A stretch of 64,000 bases of DNA from positions 620,001-684,000 of the forward strand of contig NZ_FUZA01000002.1 in assembly GCF_900167945.1 (NCBI RefSeq). Direction: 5' to 3'. Positions within the stretch are counted from its first letter, which is position 1. The number at the start of each line of letters is the position of its first letter. The translations under genes were made by a program, and so were the position numbers. This document shows positions 16,597-25,530 of this stretch, in pieces. This DNA is from Dyadobacter psychrophilus. GTDB taxonomy: Bacteria > Bacteroidota > Bacteroidia > Cytophagales > Spirosomataceae. Below the pieces are notes generated by a model. That model saw only the letters and a list, made by a program, of their open reading frames with translations, was not told where the DNA came from and searched no databases.

Positions 16597-17370
16597 TTAC
16601 AGGCTTAAACCGCCATCGACATAAATATTCTGGCCGGTGATGAAGCGTCCCGCTTCGGAACAAAGCAAAACGGCCGTGGCAGCACAATCCTTCGGGTCAC
16701 CAATCTGGCCCGAAGGTGTTTCCAAACGCTTATTGATCCTTTCTTCAACCTCGGGCACGTCCTGCTCCAGACGTGGCGTTCCGATAACGCCCGGAGCCAG
16801 ATTATTAACAGTCACGCCTTTATCCGCGAATTGCATGGCCAGGTTTTGCACCATATTCAGAACCGCCGATTTTGTGGCGGCATAAACGAGCATGAAAGGA
16901 TGCGGCCGGGTTTGCTGAACACTTCCGAGCGTCAAAATACGTCCCCAGCCATTCTGGATCATGTACGGTGCAAATTGTTGGATGAGTAAAAGGGAGGACC
17001 TGAAATTTGCGTTGATTTGTGTATCGAAATCATCACTACTGATTTCGTCCCAGGCTTTTGGGATTTGAACGGAAGCATTGAGGACAAGTATGTCCACCTT
17101 TTGCATATTTTGCTTTACAAACTCAAAAATTTCGGCAGCGGCACCGGCCCTGGAAAGATCCGATTCGGCGATAAAACATTTCACCCCGAATTCCCTGATC
17201 TTTTCCGCTACTTTTTCTGCTTCATCTTTATCTTTCCGGCAATGCAGAATCACATCCGCGCCGTATTCCGCAAATGCCAAAGCAATGCCTTCGCCTATGC
17301 CCTGACTTGAACCGGTTACCAGCGCTGTTTTTCCTGACAAATTAAAATTTTCAGAGATCATAACGTTCAT
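16597..17370 (-). CDS. SDR-family NAD(P)-dependent oxidoreductase
   Basis: A 257-residue classical short-chain dehydrogenase. It has the nucleotide site TGSSQGIG, the NAG-equivalent LVLNASVQ, the catalytic Ser in TLGSVQQ, Tyr and Lys in YAATK, and the NNLAPGVIGTPR and FITGQNIYVDGG endings of the FabG-like group. A start at the second Met (17361) is equally possible. It lies 20 nt downstream of a cyclase-family gene on the same strand. SDR and cyclase pairs are common in catabolic operons for small cyclic or aromatic compounds; the substrate here is unknown. Confidence 0.9.
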   Translation of the reverse strand: MNVMISENFNLSGKTALVTGSSQGIGEGIALAFAEYGADVILHCRKDKDEAEKVAEKIREFGVKCFIAESDLSRAGAAAEIFEFVKQNMQKVDILVLNASVQIPKAWDEISSDDFDTQINANFRSSLLLIQQFAPYMIQNGWGRILTLGSVQQTRPHPFMLVYAATKSAVLNMVQNLAMQFADKGVTVNNLAPGVIGTPRLEQDVPEVEERINKRLETPSGQIGDPKDCAATAVLLCSEAGRFITGQNIYVDGGLSL

Positions 17371-17390
17371 GTTTTATGTTACCGAAAACA

Positions 17391-18275
17391 TTATTTGCAT
17401 GCCAATGCTGCAAAGGCCCGCACGGGAAAAGTGCCCACACCTTTAAATTTCGGAGGAACTGCGCTGAAAAAATAACCGGCTTCTGGCAGAGCGTCCAGGT
17501 TACACATATGCTCAACGATTAAAATTTCTGAACCGAGTAAGACAGTATGAACGGGTCGGCTGTTACCGCGTGTATCGTCGATGTTATGGCTGTCTATGCC
17601 AACCAGTTTGACACCGCAATCGCGCAGATACTCAGCAGCTTCGCGGTTTAAAAATGGATGGTTTTCAAAATATACATTTGTATTCCAATGCTTTGACCAG
17701 TCGGTTCTAACAATGACGGCCCTATTTCTGATCTCCTTGTCTTTGAAATAATTAATGCCAATTTCCAGTGTCCCGACAGCATTAATCGTTATTGCATCCA
17801 GGTTGGCAAATGCATCCAGTTCCACTTCCGACAAGTCTTTTCCATGCGCATACCGGTGAAACGGGCAGTCTATATAAGTGCCCGTGTTACTGACCATCTC
17901 AATTTTTCCGATTTGAAATTCAGTCCCTTCTTCGTATTTACCTTTTGAATCTTCACGGCTCAGAAAATCGCAGATAATGGGGGCGGGGAGCCCTTTATAA
18001 GTAATGAGTCCGTCAAAAATCGTATGGCTTAGATCAATCAGTTTTTCTTTGGCTACTGCGTCAATGGGCTTGCGCTTATGCTCTTCCTGTATGTAAGCCT
18101 TATTCAGAATATGAACTTTCCCTACCATCAGCAAGCGCAGGTCTTCAATGATGTAATCTGCTAATTCCTGGTCTGAAATGGTTTCACCGGCAATATCGAG
18201 CCTGAAATCCTGGCCCTGGATGCCGCCGCCATTGGTAAATTCAATAGCAAAATCAAAAACAACCCTGTGTTCCAT
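17391..18275 (-). CDS. Cyclase-family (kynurenine formamidase-like) metal hydrolase with an N-terminal extension
   Basis: A 294-residue protein in two parts. Residues about 1-72 form a small separate unit (FTNGGGIQGQDFRLDI, ADYIIEDLRLLMVGKVHILN). Residues about 80-294 are a cyclase/KynB-type domain starting LIDLSHTIFDGL. The metal motif reads NTGTYIDCPFHRYAHG: the Asp and the last His of HxGTHxDxPxH are kept, but the first His and the GTH His are Asn and Tyr. The later IDSHNID is typical. The enzyme should hydrolyse an amide or a ring. The extension resembles a small protein I recall as a separate gene beside cyclases in other bacteria, so this may be a fusion. It is first in an operon with the SDR. 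Confidence 0.82.
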   Translation of the reverse strand: MEHRVVFDFAIEFTNGGGIQGQDFRLDIAGETISDQELADYIIEDLRLLMVGKVHILNKAYIQEEHKRKPIDAVAKEKLIDLSHTIFDGLITYKGLPAPIICDFLSREDSKGKYEEGTEFQIGKIEMVSNTGTYIDCPFHRYAHGKDLSEVELDAFANLDAITINAVGTLEIGINYFKDKEIRNRAVIVRTDWSKHWNTNVYFENHPFLNREAAEYLRDCGVKLVGIDSHNIDDTRGNSRPVHTVLLGSEILIVEHMCNLDALPEAGYFFSAVPPKFKGVGTFPVRAFAALACK

Positions 18276-18320
18276 AGTGGTCTGAAAGCTTATTTTCGCA
18301 ATTAAGCAATAAGCTTTACT

Positions 18321-18356
18321 AAAAAAAATGCCTGCCCAAAAATTCAGGCAGGCATT
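18321..18356 (-). terminator. Terminator after the DUF1080 gene
   Basis: A 10-bp stem (18327-18336 with 18347-18356) reads on the minus strand into an eight-T run (18321-18328), downstream of the stop at 18375. Confidence 0.75.
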
Positions 18357-18374
18357 GGAACGTGTTATATGGTT

Positions 18375-19160
18375 TCAAAAGTCAGTGTCTGCTTTATCCA
18401 ATGTCATATCTTTTACCCAAATGTTGCGGTAATAGACGTCGTGGCCTTCCGATTGCAGCTTTAAACCTCCCGGCGTATCTGTTATGCCTTTGCCACCATC
18501 GTTACCACCGTCGATGCCTGAGTTGGGACCGCCCCAGACCTGGCTGATCTGCTGATTGGTATGCACTTTTTTACCATTAAAATATAATGTGACCATTGGC
18601 TTTTCAACCAGTTTCCCATCCTTAAAGCGCGCCGCCCGGAACAGAATGTCATATGAATTCCACTTGCCGATGCCATTATAAGCAGCATAGGGCGACTTCG
18701 ACTCATTGATAACCGCCGCCATTCCGTGCGAAGTTGTGTCGCCGTCCAAAACTTGAATTTCGTAGCGGTTTTGCAGATAAACGCCGCTGTTACCGCCTTC
18801 TTTGGTAATCAAAAATTCCACATGTGCACGAAAGTCCTTGAACTGCTTTTTCGTGACAATGTCGGCAGAGCCATATTTACCACCGGCCGATGCGGGATCA
18901 TTGCAATTGATGACGGTTCCTTTATCGACCGGGTCATTCACAACGGTCCATTTGATCGGCGGCTTTGCTGAAAAGCGCGGGCCTTCCCAATAGACCCATT
19001 TTTCATCAAGCATTTTGCGGCTGCCATCCATAAAAACCTCGGCTCCCTGTGGCGCCTTCGTCCCTACGCCTGTCTGTCCGTGCGAAACAGCGGCGAATGT
19101 CAGCGCCAGAACGCCCTGAACTGTAATGAATGTCTTTATCTGAGAAAATATCTGCTTCAT
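18375..19160 (-). CDS. DUF1080 (3-keto-disaccharide hydrolase-like) secreted protein
   Basis: A 261-residue protein with a signal peptide (MKQIFSQIKTFITVQGVLALTFAAVSHG); a start three codons earlier (19169) is also possible. The mature domain is a LamG-like sandwich of the DUF1080 family. It has DIVTKKQFKDFRAHVEFLI, then GNSGVYLQNRYEIQVLDG, WNSYDILFRAARF and the ending LKLQSEGHDVYYRNIWVKDM. DUF1080 proteins include 3-ketodisaccharide hydrolases acting on oxidised disaccharides or glycosides in the periplasm. That would fit the nearby sugar-oxidation genes, but the substrate is inferred. Confidence 0.88.
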   Translation of the reverse strand: MKQIFSQIKTFITVQGVLALTFAAVSHGQTGVGTKAPQGAEVFMDGSRKMLDEKWVYWEGPRFSAKPPIKWTVVNDPVDKGTVINCNDPASAGGKYGSADIVTKKQFKDFRAHVEFLITKEGGNSGVYLQNRYEIQVLDGDTTSHGMAAVINESKSPYAAYNGIGKWNSYDILFRAARFKDGKLVEKPMVTLYFNGKKVHTNQQISQVWGGPNSGIDGGNDGGKGITDTPGGLKLQSEGHDVYYRNIWVKDMTLDKADTDF

Positions 19161-19437
19161 ATAGATCATGTTAAGTAATAAGCGATTTTAATGTCCGTGC
19201 CGTGGTTTGGCATGGGATATAAGTCTAGCTGTTTTTGTAAATACTCTTTTTGACTGTTTTTTGTTTTGATGTAGAACAAAAGCCACAGGTAATCCGACGT
19301 ATAATATTGTAAAAATCAGGTACTTCCACAATCCCAGCGCTTTCAGGAATAATATCAGGTATTTCGCTGATGGAACAGTTCTTTACCAATCGATCATAAT
19401 TAATCGAAGTACATGTTGAATTATTACGAGGCGAAAG

Positions 19438-19947
19438 ATGATGAATGACACACATATCCCAAAAAGTGTAAGCACAGTAACGAGTGTGTTTGCAACGAGA
19501 ACAGATGCAGAAAATGCATATAAGGCGTTATTGAAATTGGGATACGAAGCAGGGGAGATCACCCTGATCATGTCCGAAGAAACTTGCGAAAGACTTTATC
19601 AATATCACGACTCGGATTTTGACGATAATCGAAAGTCAGGGTTAGGCGAAGGTAAAAAGCTACAGGTAACCAGGATCTCGGATGCTTTGGATGTGTTTGG
19701 TAGGTTTGTGGCGATTCCGGGACTGGCACTTGTAGTGGCAGGAAAATTGGATGAAGGCGGGCAGCGGGCAGTTGCAAGCACCGTTCTATCCGATGAATAT
19801 GCCACTTATTTTCAAAGGCGTATTCAGGAAGGCGAAATTCTGATTGACTTCGGCCTTCATAATGTAAAGGAACGCAGCCTTATTATGAACCTTTGGGAAA
19901 ATTACGGCGGCTATTCGCTGGTCAGAAAGATCAGCAACGCTGCGTAA
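19438..19947 (+). CDS. General stress protein 17M-like (YflT-type) protein
   Basis: A 169-residue cytoplasmic protein. Its N-terminal part, VTSVFATRTDAENAYKALLKLGYEAGEITLIMSEET, has the ferredoxin-like swivel pattern of the general stress 17M domain. The middle contains a Gly-rich hydrophobic stretch (VFGRFVAIPGLALVVAGKLDEGG), and the end (GEILIDFGLHNVKERSLIMNLW) resembles related proteins. Homologues are tied to heat, salt or desiccation stress, but no activity is known. It is a single gene with its own terminator. Confidence 0.6.
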   Translation: MMNDTHIPKSVSTVTSVFATRTDAENAYKALLKLGYEAGEITLIMSEETCERLYQYHDSDFDDNRKSGLGEGKKLQVTRISDALDVFGRFVAIPGLALVVAGKLDEGGQRAVASTVLSDEYATYFQRRIQEGEILIDFGLHNVKERSLIMNLWENYGGYSLVRKISNAA

Positions 19948-19964
19948 GGTTTCCAAAATAAGAA

Positions 19965-19995
19965 GAAGCCGTGCTGGAATATTCCGCACGGCTTC
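19965..19995. terminator. Bidirectional terminator between convergent genes
   Basis: Perfect 10-bp arms, GAAGCCGTGC (19965-19974) and GCACGGCTTC (19986-19995), enclose a self-complementary GGAATATTCC. It lies between the stress-protein stop (19947) and the S9 peptidase stop (20000). Confidence 0.8.
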
Positions 19996-19999
19996 CATT

Positions 20000-22375
20000 T
20001 TATAATTTCTCTTCGAAAAGCTTCAAAATACGCTTGTATTCGTCCGTCCAGGACGATGCTTCTACAAATGCGTGATCTTCCATTGGATAAGAAGCCAGTT
20101 CCCAATCATTCTTACCCAACTCGATCAATCGCTGCGAAAGTCGCACAACGTCCTGATAATGAACATTCACATCCACCATTCCGTGGCACATTAACAGGCT
20201 GTTTTTAAGACCGGCCGCATAATAAATGGGTGAACTTTTTCGGTAAGCCAGGCTATCTGACTGCGGTTCATTCAAAATGTTGGCTGTGTAGGGATGGTTA
20301 TAAGCGGCCCAGTCTGTAACCGGTCGTAGTGCAGCTCCGGCAGCAAAGACATCTGGCGTTGTAAACAAGCCCATTAATGTGATAAAACCACCATAGGAAC
20401 CACCATAAATGCCGATTTTCTTTGGGTTAATGCCGTAATTTTTGATCAGCCATTTCGCACCGTCCGTGTTGTCCGTAAGGTCTTTACCGCCCATAAACCT
20501 GTAAATGCCGGTGCGCCAGTTCCGGCCATAACCCGAGCTTGCTCGATAATCCAGGTCCAGCACAGTATAACCCTTGTCTACCAGCATGTTATTAAACATA
20601 TATTCCCTGAAATACTGGCTCCACCATTTATGTGCATTTTGCAGATAACCGGCTCCATGTACAAAAATGACTGCTTTGCCATTCGATTTTTTGGGTTCAT
20701 AAACGCGGGCGTAGATATTCTGGCCGTCTGTTGCCTTAATGGTTACAACTTTTGCTTTCCGCCACGGGTATGACAAAAATTCCTGCCTAACGGATTTGGT
20801 AATTTGTTCAGGTTGAGCGGTTTTTGTGTTCGAGATGGCGGGGTTATCCATTACATACAATTCCCAGGGAACATTGCTCTGTGAATAGCGAATAGCAAGT
20901 TTGGTTTCATCTGGCGAAAGGGTAACTTCATTTGCGCCGGCTTGTCGTGTAATGCGTACACGCTGACCGCCTGTTACGGACATGCTGTAAAAGTGCTGCT
21001 CACCAGGATGCACTTCGTTGGTTATAATGTAAAAGGTCTTTTTGTCTTTGGAAAGGTCAACATGCTGAACTTCAAAATTACCGGAAGTCAGCGCCGTTTT
21101 CTTGCCGGTTTCAACATTCAGGCTGTAAAGGTGGGAGTAACCCGTTTCTTCGCTTTGGAAGTAAATGTTGTTTTCATCAATATACCCAATTTCCCCCGAA
21201 CTCATGGGGTAACCGCCTATCCCAGGCCCGCCGATCCAGGCTTCGTCCCGCTGGCGATCGAGCAATTTCAATGCCATTGTTTCCGGATCGAGCGCCATAA
21301 TCCACCGATCTTTTGCATCCAGCGAGCGTACAATGATAACGGCGTGTTTGCCATTTTCCGACCAGAATGGCCCGTTAATAACCACATCCCGCTCCTTGTT
21401 TTTCCACGCAGAGTCGAGTTTAGGATAATCTTTAAGGTAGTCGGGCTTGTCACTAATACCTGGAATACCCTTTACGCTCACCTTCGCTGTCGTGTCTTTT
21501 TTAATATTATAAACCCAAAACTCGGAGTCGGAAGCGGGTGCGCCCACTTTGGTTCTTCCGGAAATATCCTCGGTAAAACCAGACTCGGTAACATAATTAG
21601 GCACAATCGTTGACTTGGCTGACTTATTGGTTTGCGTCAATCTGTAAGTGATATACTGCCCATCCGGACTGATTTCCTGGTTAGATACATTCTTTTCACC
21701 GAGATAAATCTCCTTTGGGTAAGCCGCTTTTTCAGCATCTGTGATTTTTTTACCCGCATCTTTTTTCTCTTTTCTTTCCTTCAAAACCTCAAACATAGCC
21801 AGCTGGTCATCTTTCAAGAACTTTTCCTGGCCTTCCGGTTTAGCGTCCGCTTTTTTCGTTCCGGTTTTAAAGTCAGTAAGTTGGCTTAAAAGTCCGCCAT
21901 CCAGCGCAATGCTAAAAAGGTTCATCCCCCTTGTAAAAATGACTTTCTGATCATCACTGCTAAAAGCCGGGTCACTTTCCCGTTCGACGGTGTTTGTTAG
22001 TTGCCGGATCTTGAAGTCCGTAGTGGAAATCAGGAAAATGTCTCCATTCTTTTCATAGAGCCGCTGCGTTTTTTGTTTATTGAAAACAGCACTTTTAGCG
22101 GGTAATGTTTTGCGATCAGCCGGAGCTATTTTATTAATCTTTTTGGAAGACAAATCGTAGCCATACAGCGAATCCGCTACATTTTTATCCGGATTCCAAT
22201 TGAAATAAATCGTCTTGCTATCCTCCGACCAGGCAATATCCGTCGGAGAAGTCCCGATCCATTGCTTCGGATCCCGCATTATTTTTTCAACAGTAAGCGA
22301 ACCCAAAGTTTGGGCTTTTAATGGGCTGGATAATAAGTAAAGAGCAACCAGCGTGTAACCAAAATATCTGCGCAT
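20000..22375 (-). CDS. S9-family prolyl oligopeptidase/dipeptidyl-peptidase-IV-like exported peptidase
   Basis: A 791-residue exported serine peptidase. I place the start at the Met giving MRRYFGYTLVALYLLSSPLKAQ, a proper signal peptide; a GTG at 22426 would add 17 residues and overlap the upstream gene by 4 nt. Residues about 30-510 form WD/TolB-like propeller blades (DIAWSEDSKTIYFNWNPD, EISPDGQYITYRL). The C-terminal alpha/beta-hydrolase domain has the nucleophile elbow GGSYGGF, the Asp region MCHGMVDVNVHYQD and the final His in MEDHAF. It should trim proline-containing or other small peptides in the periplasm. Confidence 0.92.
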   Translation of the reverse strand: MRRYFGYTLVALYLLSSPLKAQTLGSLTVEKIMRDPKQWIGTSPTDIAWSEDSKTIYFNWNPDKNVADSLYGYDLSSKKINKIAPADRKTLPAKSAVFNKQKTQRLYEKNGDIFLISTTDFKIRQLTNTVERESDPAFSSDDQKVIFTRGMNLFSIALDGGLLSQLTDFKTGTKKADAKPEGQEKFLKDDQLAMFEVLKERKEKKDAGKKITDAEKAAYPKEIYLGEKNVSNQEISPDGQYITYRLTQTNKSAKSTIVPNYVTESGFTEDISGRTKVGAPASDSEFWVYNIKKDTTAKVSVKGIPGISDKPDYLKDYPKLDSAWKNKERDVVINGPFWSENGKHAVIIVRSLDAKDRWIMALDPETMALKLLDRQRDEAWIGGPGIGGYPMSSGEIGYIDENNIYFQSEETGYSHLYSLNVETGKKTALTSGNFEVQHVDLSKDKKTFYIITNEVHPGEQHFYSMSVTGGQRVRITRQAGANEVTLSPDETKLAIRYSQSNVPWELYVMDNPAISNTKTAQPEQITKSVRQEFLSYPWRKAKVVTIKATDGQNIYARVYEPKKSNGKAVIFVHGAGYLQNAHKWWSQYFREYMFNNMLVDKGYTVLDLDYRASSGYGRNWRTGIYRFMGGKDLTDNTDGAKWLIKNYGINPKKIGIYGGSYGGFITLMGLFTTPDVFAAGAALRPVTDWAAYNHPYTANILNEPQSDSLAYRKSSPIYYAAGLKNSLLMCHGMVDVNVHYQDVVRLSQRLIELGKNDWELASYPMEDHAFVEASSWTDEYKRILKLFEEKL

Positions 22376-22422
22376 GAAAGGCGAACGATGTGGGGCCAAT
22401 ATGAAATGAATCAATGATTGAA

Positions 22423-22734
22423 TCACGAATGATCGTTATATGGAATGGCTTTGATGAGCCTGATATTGTTATATTCTTCAATCACGACGGTATTCTCTTC
22501 GGAAATTATCCCGCGCTTGATCCAGTTACTCACAGTCTGTGTGTTCGGAATGTTAAAGCGTTTGCAATATTCTGCAATGGTGATCCAGTCATGCAACTCG
22601 TACTTCTTTCCATTTTTGGATAAATAATTTTTTGCCTCTTCAAGTGCCCCGCGGCTTTCCGACAACAATGTCGTCAATTCTTCGGATTTAAGTTTTGTTA
22701 GCGTTTCCATATCGTATGTTGTGTTTTTAACCAT
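22423..22734 (-). CDS. Small helix-turn-helix protein, second gene of a mini-operon
   Basis: A 103-residue protein. Residues about 10-45 form a Leu/Glu/Lys-rich helical region, and residues about 50-78 (ITIAEYCKRFNIPNTQTVSNW then IKRGII) look like a MerR/excisionase-type winged helix-turn-helix. It begins at the ATG that overlaps the stop of the upstream 53-residue gene in TAATG. Its own stop overlaps the upstream GTG of the peptidase frame in GTGA. It may be a transcription factor, or the DNA-binding half of a toxin-antitoxin-like pair. The palindrome at 22932-22948 is a candidate operator for it. Confidence 0.6.
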   Translation of the reverse strand: MVKNTTYDMETLTKLKSEELTTLLSESRGALEEAKNYLSKNGKKYELHDWITIAEYCKRFNIPNTQTVSNWIKRGIISEENTVVIEEYNNIRLIKAIPYNDHS

Positions 22735-22895
22735 TAAGAATTGCCTGGCTTCTTACTAATCACCGCCAGCACTTCCATTATTTTAGAAATAACATCTAAA
22801 ATCTCATCAACTTCTCTTGAAGTAAGTGTGTCCTGATTGTCACGCAAATACTGCCTTAAAGCGGCAAGCCGCATTCTCAGATCAATTTCATTCAC
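22734..22895 (-). CDS. 53-residue helical protein translationally coupled to the HTH gene
   Basis: An open frame starting with GTG at 22895 (or ATG at 22874, residue 8) and ending with the TAA at 22736-22734, which shares two bases with the next gene's ATG. The protein reads as two amphipathic helices: LRMRLAALRQYLRDNQDTL, then REVDEILDVISKIMEVLAVI. The helical pattern, overlap coupling and promoter placement (see 22919-22950) support a real gene despite its length. I recognise no family. It could be a dimerisation partner or antitoxin for the following HTH protein. Confidence 0.55.
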   Translation of the reverse strand: MNEIDLRMRLAALRQYLRDNQDTLTSREVDEILDVISKIMEVLAVISKKPGNS

Positions 22896-22918
22896 AGGTG
22901 TGTACAGTTATAAGTTGC

Positions 22919-22950
22919 TAAATATAAAAAATGTTACGATACGTAACAAA
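22919..22950 (-). promoter_or_regulatory. Minus-strand promoter with a 17-bp palindromic operator in its spacer
   Basis: On the minus strand, TTTG (22947-22950) and a -7-like TATATTTA (22919-22926) are separated by 20 nt. A perfect palindrome TGTTACG-ATA-CGTAACA (22932-22948) covers most of that spacer. A repressor bound there would block transcription of the 53- and 103-residue genes. The site also lies 65 nt upstream of the divergent M1 peptidase start, so it could control both directions. Confidence 0.55.
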
Positions 22951-23012
22951 TCAATGATGGTGTAAATTTAAAGTGCTAAGTACTATTTTTGGCGCGAACT
23001 GATAACTCACTT

Positions 23013-25514
23013 ATGAAAATTTCTTGCTGGCTTGCTTTAATAATTGTGTTTTTGTTTCAACTGACTTGTACTGACCATAAGTCTAAAATTCCGGAAAAAG
23101 GTGTTAGTTATCAGTTGAATGAGCGGCGGAAAAAAACAATAGACAGCATTCGTTACAACATTCAGCTTGACATTCCAGGCAAGAAAAATGAATCTATAAA
23201 GGGAATTGAAACCATTTCCTTTAACCTGAATGCGCTCGATTCGGCATTGGTTCTGGATTTTAATTCGGATAGCACGCATATTATTTCGGTTCAGTCGGAA
23301 GGGGAGGAGATCGAGTTCGAAGTTGCTAACCAGCACATTGTAATTGGACCTGGCGGGCTCAAAAAAGGCCATAATACATTAACGATCGGATTTATAGCTG
23401 GCAATCTTTCCCTGAACAGGAGTGACGAATATTTATACACACTCTTTGTCACGGACCGCGCGTCAACCTGCTTTCCGCTTTTTGACCAACCCAATTTAAA
23501 AGCAACCTATTCATTAACATTAAGCATTCCCGACGGCTGGGAGGCTGTTTCGAACGGCAGTTTAAAATCAAAAACCTCGCGCAGCGGAAAATGTGTCTTC
23601 CAGTTTGCAGAAACCAAACCCATCAGCTCCTATCTGTTTGCTTTTGCAGCGGGCAAGTTTTTCAAGACGGAGAAAACGGTGAAAGGCAGGCCTATGACCA
23701 TGTATTACCGCGAAACCGATGCTGCGAAAGTGAATCGCAACAAGGATGAAATTTTCAATCTGCATGCAAAATCCCTATCGTGGCTGGAAAATTACACCAG
23801 CATTCCTTACCCGTTTGAAAAGTTTGATTTCGTGCTGATCCCGTCATTTCAATATGGAGGTATGGAGCATCCGGGTTCTATTTTTTACAACGAGTCAGCT
23901 CTTTTTCTGGACGAAAATGCGTCGGTTAATGAGAAAATGGCACGTGCAAGCGTCATCGCGCATGAGTCGGCGCATATGTGGTTTGGCGATCTGGTGACGA
24001 TGGATTGGTTCAATGATGTGTGGCTGAAAGAAGTTTTTGCCAATTTCATGGCAGCCAAAATCGTGCATCCAAGCTTTCCCGAAATCAACCACGAACTGCG
24101 CTTTCTTCTGGCACATTATCCAAGTGCCTACGAAGTGGACCGGACAGCGGGCACAAACCCGATTTTGCAGGATCTGGGCAATTTGAAAAACGCGGGAACA
24201 TTGTATGGTGCCATTATTTACATGAAAGCACCGATTGTCATGCGGCAGCTGGAAAGGAAAATAGGCGGGAAATTAATGCGTGAAAGTCTGGGTGAATATT
24301 TAAAAAATTACGCTTACAGTAATGCCCGCTGGGACGATCTGATCGGCATTATAGACAAAAAAACACCGCTCGACATTGCTGATTGGAGCAACGTATGGGT
24401 AAAGACACCGGGAATGCCCGAATATACTCTTTCAAACGAGCCGAAAACCAAATACAGCCAAAAACAAGATTCTGTTTCCAATCGCACGTGGCAACAAACG
24501 GTTGGTTATAAGGATGTTAAATTGGGGCAAAAACGTCTCTACTTCCCAAATCCGGATGGAATTGCTTATGGTTATTTTCAGATGGATAGCGCGAGCACAT
24601 CGTATTTTTTCAGGAACTATAACAAAGCTGGCGACTCGGTTCTCTCGAAACCCGTTTTTCGCGGTGCAATGCTGGTTAATGTCTGGGAGGGTTTTCTGAG
24701 AGGCGATGGACCGGATGCGGAAGAATTTTTGAAAGATGTGCTGCTTACGTTACCGAAGGAGAAAGATCCGTTGCTGACAGACTATTTGCTCGGGCGCTTG
24801 CAGAGCCTTTGGTGGTCGTTTTTAAGCGATGAAAAAAGAAACAAGTATCAGTCGGAGGTCGAAAAAGTGACCTGGAATTTGCTTAATGAGACAACGGATA
24901 AGGGCATCAAGAAGTCGTACTTTCGGGCATTCAAACGCGTGGCACTCAGCGACGACGCTTATCAAAAAATGGAGTCGCTTTGGAATAAAACGTTGGTTGT
25001 CAAGGATCTTACTTTATCCGAAGAAGATAAGATTTCATTAGCTTATGATTTGGCTATCAGAGGGAAAGGCGATGTAAAAGCCATTTTGCAAACACAGCTG
25101 GACAGCACTAAAAATCCCGACCGCAAAGCCAGAATGCAGTTCGTAATTCCGTCGTTAAGCCAGGACGAAGCGGAGCGGGATGCATTTTTTGAGTCCTTGA
25201 AAAAGCCCGAAAACCGGGAGAAAGAGGCTTGGGTGCTGGACGGGCTGTCAAATCTGCATCATCCATTGCGCTCGGGAAGCGCTATCAAATATTTGCGGCC
25301 GTCGCTGGATCTGTTGCAGGAAATCCAGCTTACGGGCGATATTTTCTTCCCCACGCGCTGGACCAATACAACATTTTCGGGACATTCATCCGCGGAGGCG
25401 ACCCACATTGCCGCAAAGTTTCTGCACGAGCATCCTGGTTATCCTTACTTCCTCAGGAATAAAGTTCTACAGGCCATTGATATGCCGCAAAGGGCAGCCA
25501 GGTTGAAGCGTTGA
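23013..25514 (+). CDS. M1-family metallopeptidase (aminopeptidase N-like) lipoprotein
   Basis: An 833-residue zinc aminopeptidase, starting at the ATG that gives the leader MKISCWLALIIVFLFQLTC with a lipobox Cys. The exopeptidase motif is GGMEHPG, where classical enzymes have GAMEN. The zinc site is HESAH (residues 317-321) with the third ligand Glu340, exactly 18 residues later in WLKEVFANF. The C-terminal half is helical ARM-like, as in the ERAP or TET-unrelated M1 enzymes. It should remove N-terminal residues from peptides in the periplasm. A possible -7 box TATTTTTG lies at 22984-22991. Confidence 0.92.
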   Translation: MKISCWLALIIVFLFQLTCTDHKSKIPEKGVSYQLNERRKKTIDSIRYNIQLDIPGKKNESIKGIETISFNLNALDSALVLDFNSDSTHIISVQSEGEEIEFEVANQHIVIGPGGLKKGHNTLTIGFIAGNLSLNRSDEYLYTLFVTDRASTCFPLFDQPNLKATYSLTLSIPDGWEAVSNGSLKSKTSRSGKCVFQFAETKPISSYLFAFAAGKFFKTEKTVKGRPMTMYYRETDAAKVNRNKDEIFNLHAKSLSWLENYTSIPYPFEKFDFVLIPSFQYGGMEHPGSIFYNESALFLDENASVNEKMARASVIAHESAHMWFGDLVTMDWFNDVWLKEVFANFMAAKIVHPSFPEINHELRFLLAHYPSAYEVDRTAGTNPILQDLGNLKNAGTLYGAIIYMKAPIVMRQLERKIGGKLMRESLGEYLKNYAYSNARWDDLIGIIDKKTPLDIADWSNVWVKTPGMPEYTLSNEPKTKYSQKQDSVSNRTWQQTVGYKDVKLGQKRLYFPNPDGIAYGYFQMDSASTSYFFRNYNKAGDSVLSKPVFRGAMLVNVWEGFLRGDGPDAEEFLKDVLLTLPKEKDPLLTDYLLGRLQSLWWSFLSDEKRNKYQSEVEKVTWNLLNETTDKGIKKSYFRAFKRVALSDDAYQKMESLWNKTLVVKDLTLSEEDKISLAYDLAIRGKGDVKAILQTQLDSTKNPDRKARMQFVIPSLSQDEAERDAFFESLKKPENREKEAWVLDGLSNLHHPLRSGSAIKYLRPSLDLLQEIQLTGDIFFPTRWTNTTFSGHSSAEATHIAAKFLHEHPGYPYFLRNKVLQAIDMPQRAARLKR

Positions 25515-25530
25515 TAAACGCGTATTGCAT

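Noticed and set aside
22376..22426. GTG start for the S9 peptidase at 22426
   Set aside because: It overlaps the HTH gene in GTGA, but would put 17 residues in front of a good signal peptide. The ATG at 22375 is preferred, though not proven.
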